Notes under the pieces: generated by a model
The model's input: the letters and a program-made list of their open reading frames with translations, nothing else
What the model was told of the DNA's origin: nothing
Database searches by the model: none
Made by a program: the position numbers and the translations under genes
Source of the DNA: Rhodobacteraceae bacterium HTCC2083
GTDB taxonomy: Bacteria; Pseudomonadota; Alphaproteobacteria; Rhodobacterales; Rhodobacteraceae
Direction of reading: 5' to 3'
Assembly: GCA_000156115.1 (NCBI GenBank)
Contig: DS995276.1
Span: 1,439,523-1,503,522, forward strand
Length of the DNA stretch: 64,000 nucleotides
Part shown: in pieces, positions 44,933-54,251 of the stretch
Position numbering within the stretch: position 1 is the stretch's first letter
Layout: every line of letters begins with the position of its first letter

Positions 44933-47074
44933 TTAGTCGTCAGACTTTTCAGCCGCTTCTGGTTTCACTTCTTCACCAGTTGCTTGGTCAACAACTTTCA
45001 TGGACAGGCGAACCTTGCCACGATCATCGAAGCCCAAGAGTTTGACCTTAACGTCCTGACCTTCTTTCAAGACATCGGACGGGTGGTTCAAGCGACGATT
45101 CTCGATCTGAGACACGTGCACAAGACCATCGCGCTTGCCGAAGAAGTTAACGAAGGCACCGAAATCAACGATCTTCACGACCTTACCGTCGTAAACCATG
45201 CCCTCTTCAGGCTCGGCTACGATGGAATAGATCATGTCGTAGGCTTTCTTGATGGACTCACCATTTGGCGAAGCAATCTTGATGATGCCTTCGTCGTTGA
45301 TGTCCACTTTCGCGCCAGAGACTTCAACGATCTCGCGGATGACTTTACCGCCAGAACCGATAACTTCACGGATCTTGTCTGTTGGGACCTGCATTGTTTC
45401 GATGCGTGGAGCGTGCACAGAGAATTCCTGTGCGCCATCAATGGCTTTACCCATTTCACCGAGGATGTGCATACGTCCGTCTTTAGCTTGCGCCAAAGCT
45501 TTCTCCATGATGTCAGGCGTGATGCCTGCGATTTTGATATCCATCTGAAGCGATGTGATACCGTTCTCAGTACCAGCTACTTTGAAGTCCATGTCGCCGA
45601 GGTGATCTTCATCGCCAAGGATGTCGGACAGGATCGCATAGGAACCGTCTTCTTCCATGATGAGACCCATCGCAACACCAGCAACTGCAGACTTGAGTGG
45701 AACACCCGCATCCATCATCGACAGCGAGCCACCACAAACAGACGCCATAGAAGACGAACCGTTGGATTCTGTGATCTCGGACACAACACGAACTGTGTAT
45801 GGGAAATCAGTTGCCGCTGGCAGAACCGCCTGAAGCGCGCGCCAAGCCAGTTTACCGTGACCGATTTCACGACGACCGGGAGGGCCCACGCGACCAGCTT
45901 CACCCACAGAATAGGGCGGGAAGTTGTAGTGCAGCAGGAAGTTGGATTTGAAGTTACCGTGCAGCGAGTCGATGAACTGTTCGTCGTCTCCGGTACCCAA
46001 AGTTGTGACAACAAGACCTTGCGTTTCACCGCGTGTAAACAGGGCAGAACCGTGTGTACGTGGCAAAAGACCAGTCTCGGAAACGATCGGGCGAATGGTT
46101 GTCGTGTCACGACCATCGATACGCTTGCCTGTCTTAACAACGTCACCACGCAGGATGCCAGCCTCAAGGCCCTTCATTGCGGAACCAAGGTTCGCATCGG
46201 CAAGCTGCTCTTCTGTAAGAGCGTCTTTGATCACTGCGCGAGCATCGTTGACGGCTGTCGTGCGCTCTTGCTTGTCTGTGATCGCAAATGCTGCGCGCAT
46301 GTCTTTTTCGCCAGCAGCTGCAACAGCGGCGGACAACTCGGAATAGTCAGCAGGTTGGAAATCAAACGGCTCTTTTGCGCAATCTTCTGCCAGATCAACG
46401 ATCAAGTCGATCACAGGCTGGATTTGCTCGTGCGCAAAGTTCACAGCACCAAGCATTTCAGCTTCAGACAGCTCATATGCTTCGGATTCAACCATCATTA
46501 CGGCGTCTTTTGTGCCTGCAACAACGAGGTCAAGCCGCTGCTCTGGGTTCAGACGCAGGTCCTGCATGTCGTCAACGGTTGGGTTCAGCGTGTATTCGCC
46601 ATCCACAAAGCCAACGCGCGCACAGGCGATTGGGCCCATGAAAGGAGCGCCAGAAATCGTCAACGCCGCAGATGCCGCGATCATAGCGAGCGTGTCTGGA
46701 TCATTGTCGAGATCGTGGGACAGAACAGTACACATCACCAAAACTTCGTTTTTGAAGCCTGGGACGAACAGTGGACGGATCGGACGGTCGATCAAACGTG
46801 CTGTCAGTGTTTCTTTTTCGGAAGGACGTGCTTCGCGCTTGAAGAAACCACCGGGGACTTTGCCCGCAGCATAATATTTTTCTTGGTAATGCACGGTCAA
46901 AGGAAAGAAATCCTGACCCGGCTTTTGTTTCTTGGCAAAAGTCACAGCCGCCATAACGGATGTTTCACCAAGAGTGGCGATGACGCAGCCATCTGCCTGA
47001 CGCGCAACTTTGCCCGTTTCGAGTGTCAGCGTATCATCGCCCCACTCAATTGATTTTTTCGTAACGTTAAACAT
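44933..47074 (-). CDS. pnp: Polyribonucleotide nucleotidyltransferase (PNPase)
   Basis: A 713-residue phosphorolytic 3'-5' exoribonuclease of the degradosome. I use ATG 47074 (AGGAAACGAT just upstream) rather than the longer frame. The first RNase PH domain begins [20 protein letters not shown] with the RNA-binding [10 protein letters not shown] loop. The second contains [20 protein letters not shown] with the catalytic aspartates in [19 protein letters not shown] ([17 protein letters not shown]) and S1 ([15 protein letters not shown]) domains complete it. It is separated from rpsO by a haemoglobin module, which is unusual. Confidence 0.98.
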   Translation of the reverse strand: MFNVTKKSIEWGDDTLTLETGKVARQADGCVIATLGETSVMAAVTFAKKQKPGQDFFPLTVHYQEKYYAAGKVPGGFFKREARPSEKETLTARLIDRPIRPLFVPGFKNEVLVMCTVLSHDLDNDPDTLAMIAASAALTISGAPFMGPIACARVGFVDGEYTLNPTVDDMQDLRLNPEQRLDLVVAGTKDAVMMVESEAYELSEAEMLGAVNFAHEQIQPVIDLIVDLAEDCAKEPFDFQPADYSELSAAVAAAGEKDMRAAFAITDKQERTTAVNDARAVIKDALTEEQLADANLGSAMKGLEAGILRGDVVKTGKRIDGRDTTTIRPIVSETGLLPRTHGSALFTRGETQGLVVTTLGTGDDEQFIDSLHGNFKSNFLLHYNFPPYSVGEAGRVGPPGRREIGHGKLAWRALQAVLPAATDFPYTVRVVSEITESNGSSSMASVCGGSLSMMDAGVPLKSAVAGVAMGLIMEEDGSYAILSDILGDEDHLGDMDFKVAGTENGITSLQMDIKIAGITPDIMEKALAQAKDGRMHILGEMGKAIDGAQEFSVHAPRIETMQVPTDKIREVIGSGGKVIREIVEVSGAKVDINDEGIIKIASPNGESIKKAYDMIYSIVAEPEEGMVYDGKVVKIVDFGAFVNFFGKRDGLVHVSQIENRRLNHPSDVLKEGQDVKVKLLGFDDRGKVRLSMKVVDQATGEEVKPEAAEKSDD

Positions 47075-47247
47075 ATATCGTTTCCTAGTTGGAAGCACTC
47101 CCGGCGTTCCGGGTCTTCCGTTCATATAGTGGCCCCATTGCCACCGGCCCCTTCCATCGTTTTGTGCGCCAAGGCCAAAGCGTCACGTCTCAGATACGGC
47201 GCGCTTACAGTAAATTTGTGCGTTTGGGAAGAGGTCAGCTACTTGTC

Positions 47248-47646
47248 TTAAATGAACTTTGGCGGAGCAGCGCCTGCTTTAACAACAGGTTCAAGACCCA
47301 TGCTAAGGCCACGGCCAATGCGATGGGCAAGCGTTGACCAAGCCTGCGCAATGTTCGGCTCTAAATTCTGCGCGAGCGTTTCGTCAAAAAGGGCGAGCCA
47401 GATGGGGAAATGATTCGCATGGACGTTACCAGCCGCTTTGTGAATTTGCATTGGATTGCCGTTGTATGAGCGTTCTAACAAGATTGCGTTACGCCAAAAG
47501 CGCGTGACCTTCGCTTCGTGAATAGGCCAAGCTTTCACGTGCAATGCGAACACAGGGCCAAGTGTTTCATGCGAACGAACTTTTGCATAAAATGCTTCAG
47601 TCACACGTTCGATTTCATCTGCCGTTATGTCGAACCGTGCGAGCAT
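47248..47646 (-). CDS. Group III truncated haemoglobin
   Basis: A 132-residue 2-on-2 globin. ITADEIERVTEAFYAKVRSH, GPVFALHVKAWPIHEAKVTRFW and PMQIHKAAGNVHANHFPIWLALF match group III, with the proximal histidine expected in the ANHFPIW region. Group III globins are implicated in nitric-oxide or oxygen chemistry. Its ATG directly follows the stop of a 51-residue membrane-protein gene, and a broken NsrR-type (NO-sensing) regulator gene is divergent upstream. This supports an NO-related role by context. Confidence 0.93.
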   Translation of the reverse strand: MLARFDITADEIERVTEAFYAKVRSHETLGPVFALHVKAWPIHEAKVTRFWRNAILLERSYNGNPMQIHKAAGNVHANHFPIWLALFDETLAQNLEPNIAQAWSTLAHRIGRGLSMGLEPVVKAGAAPPKFI

Positions 47647-47802
47647 TTAGACAACGATGATCCATACCACGATCAAAGCGATCACAAGATAGACTAATGT
47701 ATTAATCATCCATCGGATCAAGGCCGCGTCCCCTGTAGGATTAACGCCCAAACGTTCGCAGATCTTCGTGCCAGGCCAAAGGATCATATCAGCAATTTTC
47801 AT
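47647..47802 (-). CDS. 51-residue single-pass membrane protein co-transcribed with the haemoglobin
   Basis: This small gene reads from ATG 47802, with AGGAAT about 11 bp upstream, to a TAA that touches the haemoglobin ATG. The product starts KIADMILWPGTKICERLG, continues NPTGDAALIRWMINTL and ends in one hydrophobic helix (VYLVIALIVVWIIVV). The perfect junction with the globin gene and good ribosome-binding site support a real gene. I do not recognise the family; a membrane partner of the globin is possible but unproven. Confidence 0.72.
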   Translation of the reverse strand: MKIADMILWPGTKICERLGVNPTGDAALIRWMINTLVYLVIALIVVWIIVV

Positions 47803-47852
47803 GAGTCTATTCCTAAATAAGTATTTTAGACACGGATTAAATAGATATTTTT

Positions 47853-47862
47853 AATACGTATT
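47853..47862. promoter_or_regulatory. Candidate palindromic operator upstream of the haemoglobin module
   Basis: AATACGTATT is a perfect 10-bp palindrome in an AT-rich stretch between the small membrane gene and the Rrf2-type gene. It could be a regulator site. It does not match a canonical NsrR or FNR box well. Confidence 0.3.
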
Positions 47863-47883
47863 GCAAATGCTAATTATGTACTC

Positions 47884-48312
47884 ATACAAATAGACAAATT
47901 TTCAGATTAAGCGTTACGTATCTTGATCGCACTGACCGCGTATGCGCTGGAAAAGTTGTCGACGTCTCAAATTGCGCGGATGTATGGGATATCAGAAAAC
48001 TACCTTGTGAAGATCGCAACCCAACTTTCTAAGGGCGGTTTTGTGGTGTCAGAAAGTGGCCGCGGCGGTGGTTTGACGTTGGCTGTGCTGGTTGTCGACA
48101 TTTCGATTGGCGCAGTTCTGCGCGCCTTGAAAAAAAATGAACCCGTCGCGGAGTGCTTTGGTTCCAACACCTCATGTGCGATCTTGCCCACCTGTAGTTT
48201 GCGCGGCCCGTTGCTTGAGGCGCAGGAAGCGTTCTTTGCTGCTTTAGTTGGCTATTCGCTTGCGGATGTCGCCAAGGCGAAAGGGTATTTGAAGGATCTG
48301 ATAGCCGTTTAG
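47884..48312 (+). pseudogene. NsrR-like Rrf2-family regulator with a damaged 5' end
   Basis: The frame from TTG 47923 gives 129 residues with an Rrf2 winged helix (STSQIARMYGISENYLVKI, ESGRGGGLTLA) and three cluster cysteines spaced as in NsrR (ECFGSNTSCAILPTCSL). Just upstream, the same frame reads IQIDKFSD, a stop TAA at 47908, then ALRILIALTAYA. This lines up with the family start M-x-L-x-x-FSDYALR, so the start codon appears to be ATA and the tyrosine codon has become TAA. The protein may still be made weakly from TTG 47923 without its first helix, but is probably non-functional. Confidence 0.75.
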
Positions 48313-48351
48313 ATCAACACAGTGGGGCCATCCGTACTCCGCACTGATTGC

Positions 48352-48392
48352 ACAAAAAAACACCCGCCTCAAAAAGAGACGGGTGTTTCTAA
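48352..48392. terminator. Terminator of rpsO, possibly bidirectional
   Basis: AACACCCG and CGGGTGTT plus CTC/GAG pairs form a strong stem with an AAAAA loop. On the minus strand it runs into eight T, ending rpsO transcription; the plus-strand side also has TTTCT. Confidence 0.88.
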
Positions 48393-48413
48393 TTCGACGG
48401 TAAGAGCTGGCGC

Positions 48414-48683
48414 TTAGCGACGCAGGCCCAAACGTTTGATCAAGTCTTGGTAACGTGCTTCGTCTTTCGCACGTGCGTAGTCCAGAAGCTTACGGCGCAG
48501 AGCGACCATCTTTAGCAGGCCACGGCGACCATGGTTGTCTTTTTTGTGTGTTTTGAAGTGCTCTGTGAGTGTCGCGATGCGCGAGGACAGGATCGCAACT
48601 TGTACTTCTGGTGAACCTGTATCGCCTTCTTTGGTGGCGAATTCTTTCATCAGACGTGATTTTTCTTCAGGCGTAATCGACAT
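48414..48683 (-). CDS. rpsO: 30S ribosomal protein S15
   Basis: An 89-residue ribosomal protein that binds the central domain of 16S rRNA. ATG 48683 is preceded by [67 protein letters not shown] and the final [12 protein letters not shown] are all canonical. Usually rpsO is followed directly by pnp. Here it has its own terminator and pnp lies 1.3 kb further, behind the haemoglobin and regulator genes. Confidence 0.98.
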   Translation of the reverse strand: MSITPEEKSRLMKEFATKEGDTGSPEVQVAILSSRIATLTEHFKTHKKDNHGRRGLLKMVALRRKLLDYARAKDEARYQDLIKRLGLRR

Positions 48684-48828
48684 CGGGGTCTCCTTTAAGA
48701 GATAAGAGTGAATGGCGCAGGCCGGGATATCGTCCAGCAAGGCCCATGGAGAATCGTCTCATTTCGACAAGAGACAGGCGCGTTTAGGTCAGATTAGATC
48801 GAAAAGAAAGCAAAAAACATGCGCAAAG

Positions 48829-49806
48829 CTACCCCTGTCCAACAAAGCTGATGTCAAACAGCGTAGGCGCGTCACCCGTCACTTCAGCAAGCGTGGTGCC
48901 GTTTGCTTGGATTAGCCAGCGGTCTGCTTGCTCTGGATCGCTTGAAATGCTCACCTCGGGTTCCACGTCGACTGCTTCATAGACAAGCACCAAAGCGTCC
49001 TGCCCGCTTTTAAAATCCCAGATTCGCGCTGGCCCGTCCATGTTAGTGTTCAACACGATTGCATCCGCGCCTAACCCGCCGGACACCTGATCGTCTGCCC
49101 CCGCGAAGATCGTATCATCGCCATCTCCGCCATTGAGAAAGTCAGCGCGCTCGGTCGTCTCTTCCCAACCGTTCAACGCATCGTCACCGCCCCCTCCATT
49201 CAAGAGATCGCTTCCCTCACCGCCATCAAGAAGGTCGTTTCCTGCACTGCCAACAAGTGTGTCGTTGTCCAGGCCGCCCAAAAGCGTGTCGTCGCCTTCA
49301 CCGCCGTAAAGGCTGTCATTGCCCTTACCACCTGAGAGCGCATCATCGCCGTCATTGCCACTGAGCGTGTCGTTCCCATCGCCGCCATCAAGCGCGTCGC
49401 TTCCCTGATCTCCGAATAAGGCGTCAAACCCGTCATTGCCGGTCAATACATCGTCGCCGCCGTTTCCGTGGAGGACATCATCATCATCACCGCCACCGAC
49501 GGTATCATCACCGCCACCTGCCATGACATTGTCGTTGCCACCAGCGCCGATCAGATCGTCAGCGGCGTTGGTTCCAATCAAAAGATCATCGCCATCTGTT
49601 GTTTCATTCGGATTGATTTGGGTGACGCCGTCTTCATCCGCGTAGGATAAGAAGTCGGTGCTCGTATCACCGATTTGCGTAGTGACGTCATCCGTGAGGG
49701 CGTCTGGTAATATACCATCGTCAGTTTCATCCGTGTTTGCACCGGGGTCGACAAGCGATATAGAGCCAATCGCCAACATCCCTAACAGACCAGCTAAAAT
49801 AAGCAT
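48829..49806 (-). CDS. RTX-type calcium-binding repeat protein
   Basis: A 325-residue protein. It starts with a hydrophobic segment, LILAGLLGMLAIGSISLV, then an acidic spacer. Residues about 70-245 are tandem GGxGxDxLx nonapeptides (GGDGNDTLSGNDGDDALSG and similar) that fold into calcium beta-rolls. The C-terminal part (RIWDFKSGQDALVLVYE) resembles the peptidase M10/RTX C-terminal cap. No type I secretion genes are nearby. The N-terminal segment suggests either membrane anchoring or an unusual signal, so export route and role are uncertain. Confidence 0.88.
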   Translation of the reverse strand: MLILAGLLGMLAIGSISLVDPGANTDETDDGILPDALTDDVTTQIGDTSTDFLSYADEDGVTQINPNETTDGDDLLIGTNAADDLIGAGGNDNVMAGGGDDTVGGGDDDDVLHGNGGDDVLTGNDGFDALFGDQGSDALDGGDGNDTLSGNDGDDALSGGKGNDSLYGGEGDDTLLGGLDNDTLVGSAGNDLLDGGEGSDLLNGGGGDDALNGWEETTERADFLNGGDGDDTIFAGADDQVSGGLGADAIVLNTNMDGPARIWDFKSGQDALVLVYEAVDVEPEVSISSDPEQADRWLIQANGTTLAEVTGDAPTLFDISFVGQG

Positions 49807-49881
49807 AACACACCTCTTTAAACCCCAATCAGGTGTTTGACGGTCAAAGTTGCGACGGGCAAATCTATTTAGATCAATTGG

Positions 49882-50166
49882 TTAACGTCCACGCGGTGCC
49901 GAAACGGGAATTTCAATCCAGTCAATCAGCTGTTTGGTAAAGTCGCCGATGATGGGAATGAACTCGAATTGCGACAGCCACCAAACCACAAGCGACACCA
50001 ATATCGACGCGCCCAGAACAGAGCCAAGGCCGAACGCAAGGCCACGTGTGAATTGGAAAAGAATGAGCTTCCACAGAGAGTTATGCACCCGAATGAAGCG
50101 ATGTTTGTTGAGCGTTTCAAGTTCCGCCGTGAGCTTGTCGAGGCGCGTGTCTGTATCATCAGTCAT
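49882..50166 (-). CDS. DUF5665 domain-containing small membrane protein
   Basis: A 94-residue protein from ATG 50166; the longer open frame upstream overlaps the DUF1643 gene and is not conserved in type. An N-terminal helix (TRLDKLTAELETLNKHRFIR) is followed by FTRGLAFGLGSVLGASILVS, one or two membrane segments and IPIIGDFTKQLIDW. This layout matches the DUF5665 family of unknown function. It overlaps the DUF1643 gene by 8 bp and is probably co-translated with it. Confidence 0.85.
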   Translation of the reverse strand: MTDDTDTRLDKLTAELETLNKHRFIRVHNSLWKLILFQFTRGLAFGLGSVLGASILVSLVVWWLSQFEFIPIIGDFTKQLIDWIEIPVSAPRGR

Positions 50167-50677
50167 TGGGCAAACCCCAGCGTTTTGGTTGCTCTGTATA
50201 AGCGATGTAGAGCGGGTGTTTTGGATAGCCCGCCTTGCTGAGACCGAGGTGGTAAAGCGGTTTACCAAGTTTGCACAAAAGCCGCTGAACTTCTGCCCCA
50301 CGTGCCAAGTGCGCCCCATGCGTGCCCCATGCGGCGATGATTTGATCAGAGGTGCGGCTTGCGTCCAAAATAGCGTCATCATTGGCTGGACCGATTGGAT
50401 CAGCGGTCGCCTTCATCTTGCGCGGATCGGTGTCGCGCCACGCGAATATGTTGGTTACAGTGAAACTGCCAAATCCAAGTGCGCGTGCACGACGCTCGCA
50501 GCGCTCAACGGTTGGATCATTTTGTACCTCAGTCGCTGTAGAGGGGTTGAGCATGACGAAACACACGTGCTTGCCAGCGCTGTCCCACACGCGGCTAAGG
50601 GAATAACGATATCGCTCGCAATCGGAATAAACCGCAGTTGAGGGCGCATCACCTTTGGTATCTGTTCGCGTAATCAT
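50159..50677 (-). CDS. DUF1643 domain-containing protein
   Basis: A 172-residue cytoplasmic protein of the DUF1643 family. YRYSLSRVWDSAGKHVCFVM, LNPSTATEVQNDPTVERCER and FTVTNIFAWRDTDPRKMKAT are the typical blocks, ending with a C-terminal HPLYI segment. The biochemical role is unknown; these proteins occur both in housekeeping regions and on mobile elements. It is upstream of and overlapping the DUF5665 gene. Confidence 0.9.
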   Translation of the reverse strand: MITRTDTKGDAPSTAVYSDCERYRYSLSRVWDSAGKHVCFVMLNPSTATEVQNDPTVERCERRARALGFGSFTVTNIFAWRDTDPRKMKATADPIGPANDDAILDASRTSDQIIAAWGTHGAHLARGAEVQRLLCKLGKPLYHLGLSKAGYPKHPLYIAYTEQPKRWGLPND

Positions 50678-50752
50678 ATGCGTCGTTATGCCTGAAACGT
50701 GCGGGTGTGCAAATCTGTGTTAGCGTATCGCGAAAGTAAGAAAAGACATCAG

Positions 50753-51120
50753 ATGAACCTAGGCGCGTTTTCGATCAGTTTGACGGTGAAAGATCTCAAC
50801 AAATCCATCGCATTTTACGAGAATCTTGACTTTACGCATTTTGGCGGCGCGGTTGAGCATGGCTATGCGGTTTGAAAAACGGCGAGAGCATGGTCGGGAT
50901 GTCTCAAGGGATGTTTGAGACAAACATGTTAGCGTTCAACCCCGGTTGGAATCAGTCTGCGCAAAATGTTGATCTGTTTGATGATGTAAGTGCAATTAAG
51001 GAAAAGATGGTCGCGGCAGGGCATGTAATTGAACACGAACAAGGCGGGGAAGAGGGACCTGCGAGTTTCGTTGTGGTTGATCCTGATGGTAATCCGATCT
51101 TGTTCGAACAGCACCGCTAG
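50753..51120 (+). pseudogene. VOC (glyoxalase-like) family protein with a one-base frameshift
   Basis: ATG 50753 opens NLGAFSISLTVKDLNKSIAF, a typical VOC start, and stops at TGA near 50869 after GYAV. The rest continues one base back from 50872: KNGESMVGMSQGMFETNMLA, FNPGWNQSAQNVDLF and ending [13 protein letters not shown] at 51120. A single missing T in GTTTG (ancestral GTTTTG) restores an intact protein of about 122 residues. A real mutation or a homopolymer sequencing error are both plausible. Its TAG shares bases with the truB stop (CTAG). Confidence 0.82.
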
Positions 51121-52031
51121 CTCGGGCGCACGAATACGCGCGACGGGTGCAATTCGCCTGCTTTATAAATGCCCACGGCAACCGCTTGCCCATTGAGAGA
51201 GGCCCAAGCCTCGTCGCCGTATTCAACGCCATCTGCGGCGAATACCATGCCGGGATTGCCGTTGCGCAATTTGGTCGCCCCCTCTTCCGAGCAGCGCAGT
51301 TCAGGCAGGTCATCAAGCCCGATTTCAAGTGGTTGGATATGTTCGTCCAACGCTGGCGTGCGCTCTAGTTCTTTGATGTGCTCTATGCTGAGTCCATTGC
51401 TCGCCTCAAACGGGCCAGACCAAATGCGACGCAGTTTTAGGACATGCCCGTAGCATCCTAACGCAGCACCCAAATCGCGCGCGATGGAGCGTACGTAGCC
51501 ACCTTTGCCGCAGGTCATTTCCAGCTCCACATGATCCACGTCAGGGCGGTCAACCAACAGCAGCTCTTCGACCCAAAGCGGGCGCGCAGACAGTTCAACA
51601 TCTTCACCATCGCGCGCAAGTTTGTAGGCGCGCTGTCCGTCAATCTTCACCGCGGAAAACTTTGGTGGCACCTGTTGAATGTTCCCAATGAATGCGCTGA
51701 GAGCTTCTGTGATCTCAGCATCTTCTGGACGTATATCACTGGTCTTAATCACTTCACCTTCGGCATCATCAGTATTGGTCGCTTGGCCTAAACGCACTGT
51801 GAAACGGTAAGCTTTCAAAGCATCGGTGATGTAGGGCACGGTTTTCGTCGCTTCGCCCAAGGCCACCGCCAAAACGCCCGTCGCTTCAGGATCAAGCGTG
51901 CCAGCATGGCCTGCTTTTTTCGCCTCAAGCGCCCATTTTACTTTGTTCACAACGGCGGTCGATGTGATGCCCGCAGGTTTGTCGATAACTATCCATCCGG
52001 AAATATCGCGACCTTTGCGTTTACGTGCCAT
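51117..52031 (-). CDS. truB: tRNA pseudouridine(55) synthase
   Basis: A 304-residue enzyme making pseudouridine 55 in the T-loop of tRNA. I use ATG 52031, where the conserved [20 protein letters not shown] begins. The catalytic aspartate is in [14 protein letters not shown], followed by [19 protein letters not shown] and [15 protein letters not shown]. It belongs to the rbfA-truB-rpsO-pnp translation block, here interrupted by accessory genes on both sides. Confidence 0.97.
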   Translation of the reverse strand: MARKRKGRDISGWIVIDKPAGITSTAVVNKVKWALEAKKAGHAGTLDPEATGVLAVALGEATKTVPYITDALKAYRFTVRLGQATNTDDAEGEVIKTSDIRPEDAEITEALSAFIGNIQQVPPKFSAVKIDGQRAYKLARDGEDVELSARPLWVEELLLVDRPDVDHVELEMTCGKGGYVRSIARDLGAALGCYGHVLKLRRIWSGPFEASNGLSIEHIKELERTPALDEHIQPLEIGLDDLPELRCSEEGATKLRNGNPGMVFAADGVEYGDEAWASLNGQAVAVGIYKAGELHPSRVFVRPS

Positions 52032-52088
52032 GGGAGTGTCCTTAATTACCTGAGCGCGCCGCCTAGCCAATTGGCGCGCGCCCGTCAA

Positions 52089-52826
52089 TTACTCTGCGGG
52101 GATAACCGTGCCAACAATGGGGCCCAGTTTATTCCAGCCAACGCCGTATGAGCCGATATCAGGCGCATAAAGTCGCGAAATGTTGCCATCAAAGAACAAC
52201 GCGTTCGGGGTTTTCAAAACATCGCGATAAAAAGTGCCGAACTCGTGGAAGGTTACAGTGTTGCGCGAAATCGCGAAGGTGGCGTTACGGCCATCCGCGC
52301 TGGTGCCAACGCCATTGCGGATGTAGCGCGACGTGCTGTCGATCAAGAAACGCGGGTGCAGGTAACCATCTATCACCAACATCGGGCCGGATTGGCTGGC
52401 ATAGATGCACTGAGGCGTGCGTTTAACGAATTTGCGTGCTTCGATCACGTCAGCGCGGTTTTCACCGATGCAAAACACGCCATTGGGGAGCAAGCCAAAG
52501 TTGCCTGGACCATTTGATGTGATGACGCGTTGCTCTTGCTTGCCATTCTCAAGGTACAATCCAACAGGCGCGCGGTCGTCGTGGTACATGCCCGCGTTCA
52601 TTGCGAAGCCCAGCCTTTCGCCGTTCTCTTTCAGCGCAGAATTTAAGAAGGAAAAGTAGCCATGCACCTCGTCCGCGTCATCTTTCAGAAACAGGCGTAG
52701 GTCTTCGCTGGCAAGGTCTACATCGCAGACCACATAGCGGTTGTCTTTATGGGTTTGCTCACGACACTCTGCGGCGATTAAGGGCGACGATAAGCAGAGT
52801 AAGAGTGCGGTGAGCCAGAGCTTCAT
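52089..52826 (-). CDS. Phosphodiester glycosidase (NAGPA-domain) family protein
   Basis: A 245-residue secreted protein with signal peptide [18 protein letters not shown]. The NAGPA domain is visible in GFAMNAGMYHDDRAPVGLY, NGVFCIGENRADVIE, ASQSGPMLVIDG and DGNISRLYAPD. Members cleave N-acetylglucosamine phosphodiesters or related envelope sugars; the bacterial substrate here is unknown. Its start overlaps the rbfA stop by 4 bp, and truB follows after 57 bp, so it rides in the translation operon. Confidence 0.9.
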   Translation of the reverse strand: MKLWLTALLLCLSSPLIAAECREQTHKDNRYVVCDVDLASEDLRLFLKDDADEVHGYFSFLNSALKENGERLGFAMNAGMYHDDRAPVGLYLENGKQEQRVITSNGPGNFGLLPNGVFCIGENRADVIEARKFVKRTPQCIYASQSGPMLVIDGYLHPRFLIDSTSRYIRNGVGTSADGRNATFAISRNTVTFHEFGTFYRDVLKTPNALFFDGNISRLYAPDIGSYGVGWNKLGPIVGTVIPAE

Positions 52827-53245
52827 TCGTCTTCTTCGTCTCGTTCGGTCGCGCGCTCAATATCCGCGCGCACATGCTCTTGCTCAAACAAACGGCGTGT
52901 TTCATCCATTTTATCAAACGTCTCATCAAGGCGGAAGCGCATGTCAGGGGAGTGTTTCAAAGCGAGCTTTTTGTTGATCAACTGGCGCAATTCGCCTTTG
53001 TTCTTGGCAAGCAATCCAATCACATCGTCCTTGCCTTCACCCCCAAGCGGAAGTGCATAAACAGTGGCGACACGTAGATCAGGGGACACGCGCACCTCAC
53101 CGATTGTCACAGACAAACGGTTGAGATCAGCGTCATGCACATCGCCACGTTGCAGGATTTCAGACAGACCACGACGGATCAATTCACCAACCCGAAGTTG
53201 GCGCTGCGATGGGCCGGAGCCGCTGGAGTATGATTTCTTAGCCAT
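52823..53245 (-). CDS. rbfA: Ribosome-binding factor A
   Basis: A 140-residue KH-type protein that matures the 30S subunit and binds the 5' helix of 16S rRNA. From ATG 53245 it reads [20 protein letters not shown], then [37 protein letters not shown] and [17 protein letters not shown], all in family order. It is divergent from dapB with 83 bp between the starts. Confidence 0.96.
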   Translation of the reverse strand: MAKKSYSSGSGPSQRQLRVGELIRRGLSEILQRGDVHDADLNRLSVTIGEVRVSPDLRVATVYALPLGGEGKDDVIGLLAKNKGELRQLINKKLALKHSPDMRFRLDETFDKMDETRRLFEQEHVRADIERATERDEEDE

Positions 53246-53328
53246 GTGCATCACTTAAGCGCTCTTGCCGCCTTTGCCAAGCTGCTGTGCGCGGGTTAAG
53301 AGTGGGCAACGAGATAAGGAATATTGCG

Positions 53329-54138
53329 ATGACTGAAACGCCCGGAATTGTTGTGACTGGTGCCTCTGGCCGTATGGGACAGATGTTGATCAAGACCATC
53401 CAGGAAAGCGATGCGGCGCTTCTTGTTGGTGCGTTGGAGCGTCCCGGTCACGATTGGGTTGGTCGCGATGTTGGCGTAGCCATGGGGGAAGCTGAGGTTG
53501 GTTTGCAGGTCACCGATGACCCTTTGGAGGTGTTTGCCAAAGCGCAAGCGGTTATTGATTTCACTTCTCCGGATGCGAGTGTCGCTTTTGCGGGTCTCGC
53601 CGCGCAAGCGCGTGCGGTCCATGTGATCGGCACAACGGGATTCGAAGACCATCACTTGGCTGCATTCACCGTTGCTGCACGGCACGCTACTATTGTGCGG
53701 GCGGGCAACATGAGCCTCGGGGTAAATTTGTTGACCCAGCTGACGAAAAAAGTCGCCGCCGCGCTTGATGAAGATTTCGACATCGAAGTGATCGAAGCGC
53801 ATCACAATATGAAAGTGGATGCGCCCTCTGGCACAGCACTCATGCTTGGTGAAGCCGCAGCTGAGGGGCGCGGGGTTAATCTCAAGGACGTGCGCGACAG
53901 TGGGCGTGATGGCATCACCGGAGCGCGCAAGCGGGGCGACATTGGTTTCACAGCCATTCGCGGTGGTGATATTGTCGGCGAACATGACGTGTTGTTCGCT
54001 GCTGCGGGCGAGCGGATTGTGATCCGTCACATGGCCACAGATCGCCGTGTTTTCTCACGCGGCGCGCTAAAAGCGGCGCTTTGGGGGCAAGGTAAAGCAC
54101 CGGGCGAATATGATATGCTTGATGTGCTCGGTCTTTGA
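53329..54138 (+). CDS. dapB: 4-hydroxy-tetrahydrodipicolinate reductase
   Basis: A 269-residue NAD(P)H enzyme of lysine/meso-diaminopimelate synthesis. ATG 53329 is preceded by AAGGA. The nucleotide fold starts [39 protein letters not shown] and the catalytic [20 protein letters not shown] follow, with [18 protein letters not shown] near the end. It is full length. The dapC-like aminotransferase at 20.7 kb may serve the same pathway. Confidence 0.97.
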   Translation: MTETPGIVVTGASGRMGQMLIKTIQESDAALLVGALERPGHDWVGRDVGVAMGEAEVGLQVTDDPLEVFAKAQAVIDFTSPDASVAFAGLAAQARAVHVIGTTGFEDHHLAAFTVAARHATIVRAGNMSLGVNLLTQLTKKVAAALDEDFDIEVIEAHHNMKVDAPSGTALMLGEAAAEGRGVNLKDVRDSGRDGITGARKRGDIGFTAIRGGDIVGEHDVLFAAAGERIVIRHMATDRRVFSRGALKAALWGQGKAPGEYDMLDVLGL

Positions 54139-54251
54139 TTTTCCTTTAATTTGGCAAAAAGCCTAGCTAGATTTGCAGTGGTAACGCGTAGAAGTTTGAT
54201 CCAGTCGGGCCATTTTCGCGTATAGTGAATAGATCGGAGGGGATTCGTTTT

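Noticed and set aside
44984-47053. A 689-codon open frame on the plus strand opposite pnp
   Set aside because: It mirrors the codon phase of the clearly real pnp gene, has no family resemblance, and is rich in His/Asp/Cys as expected from an antisense shadow.
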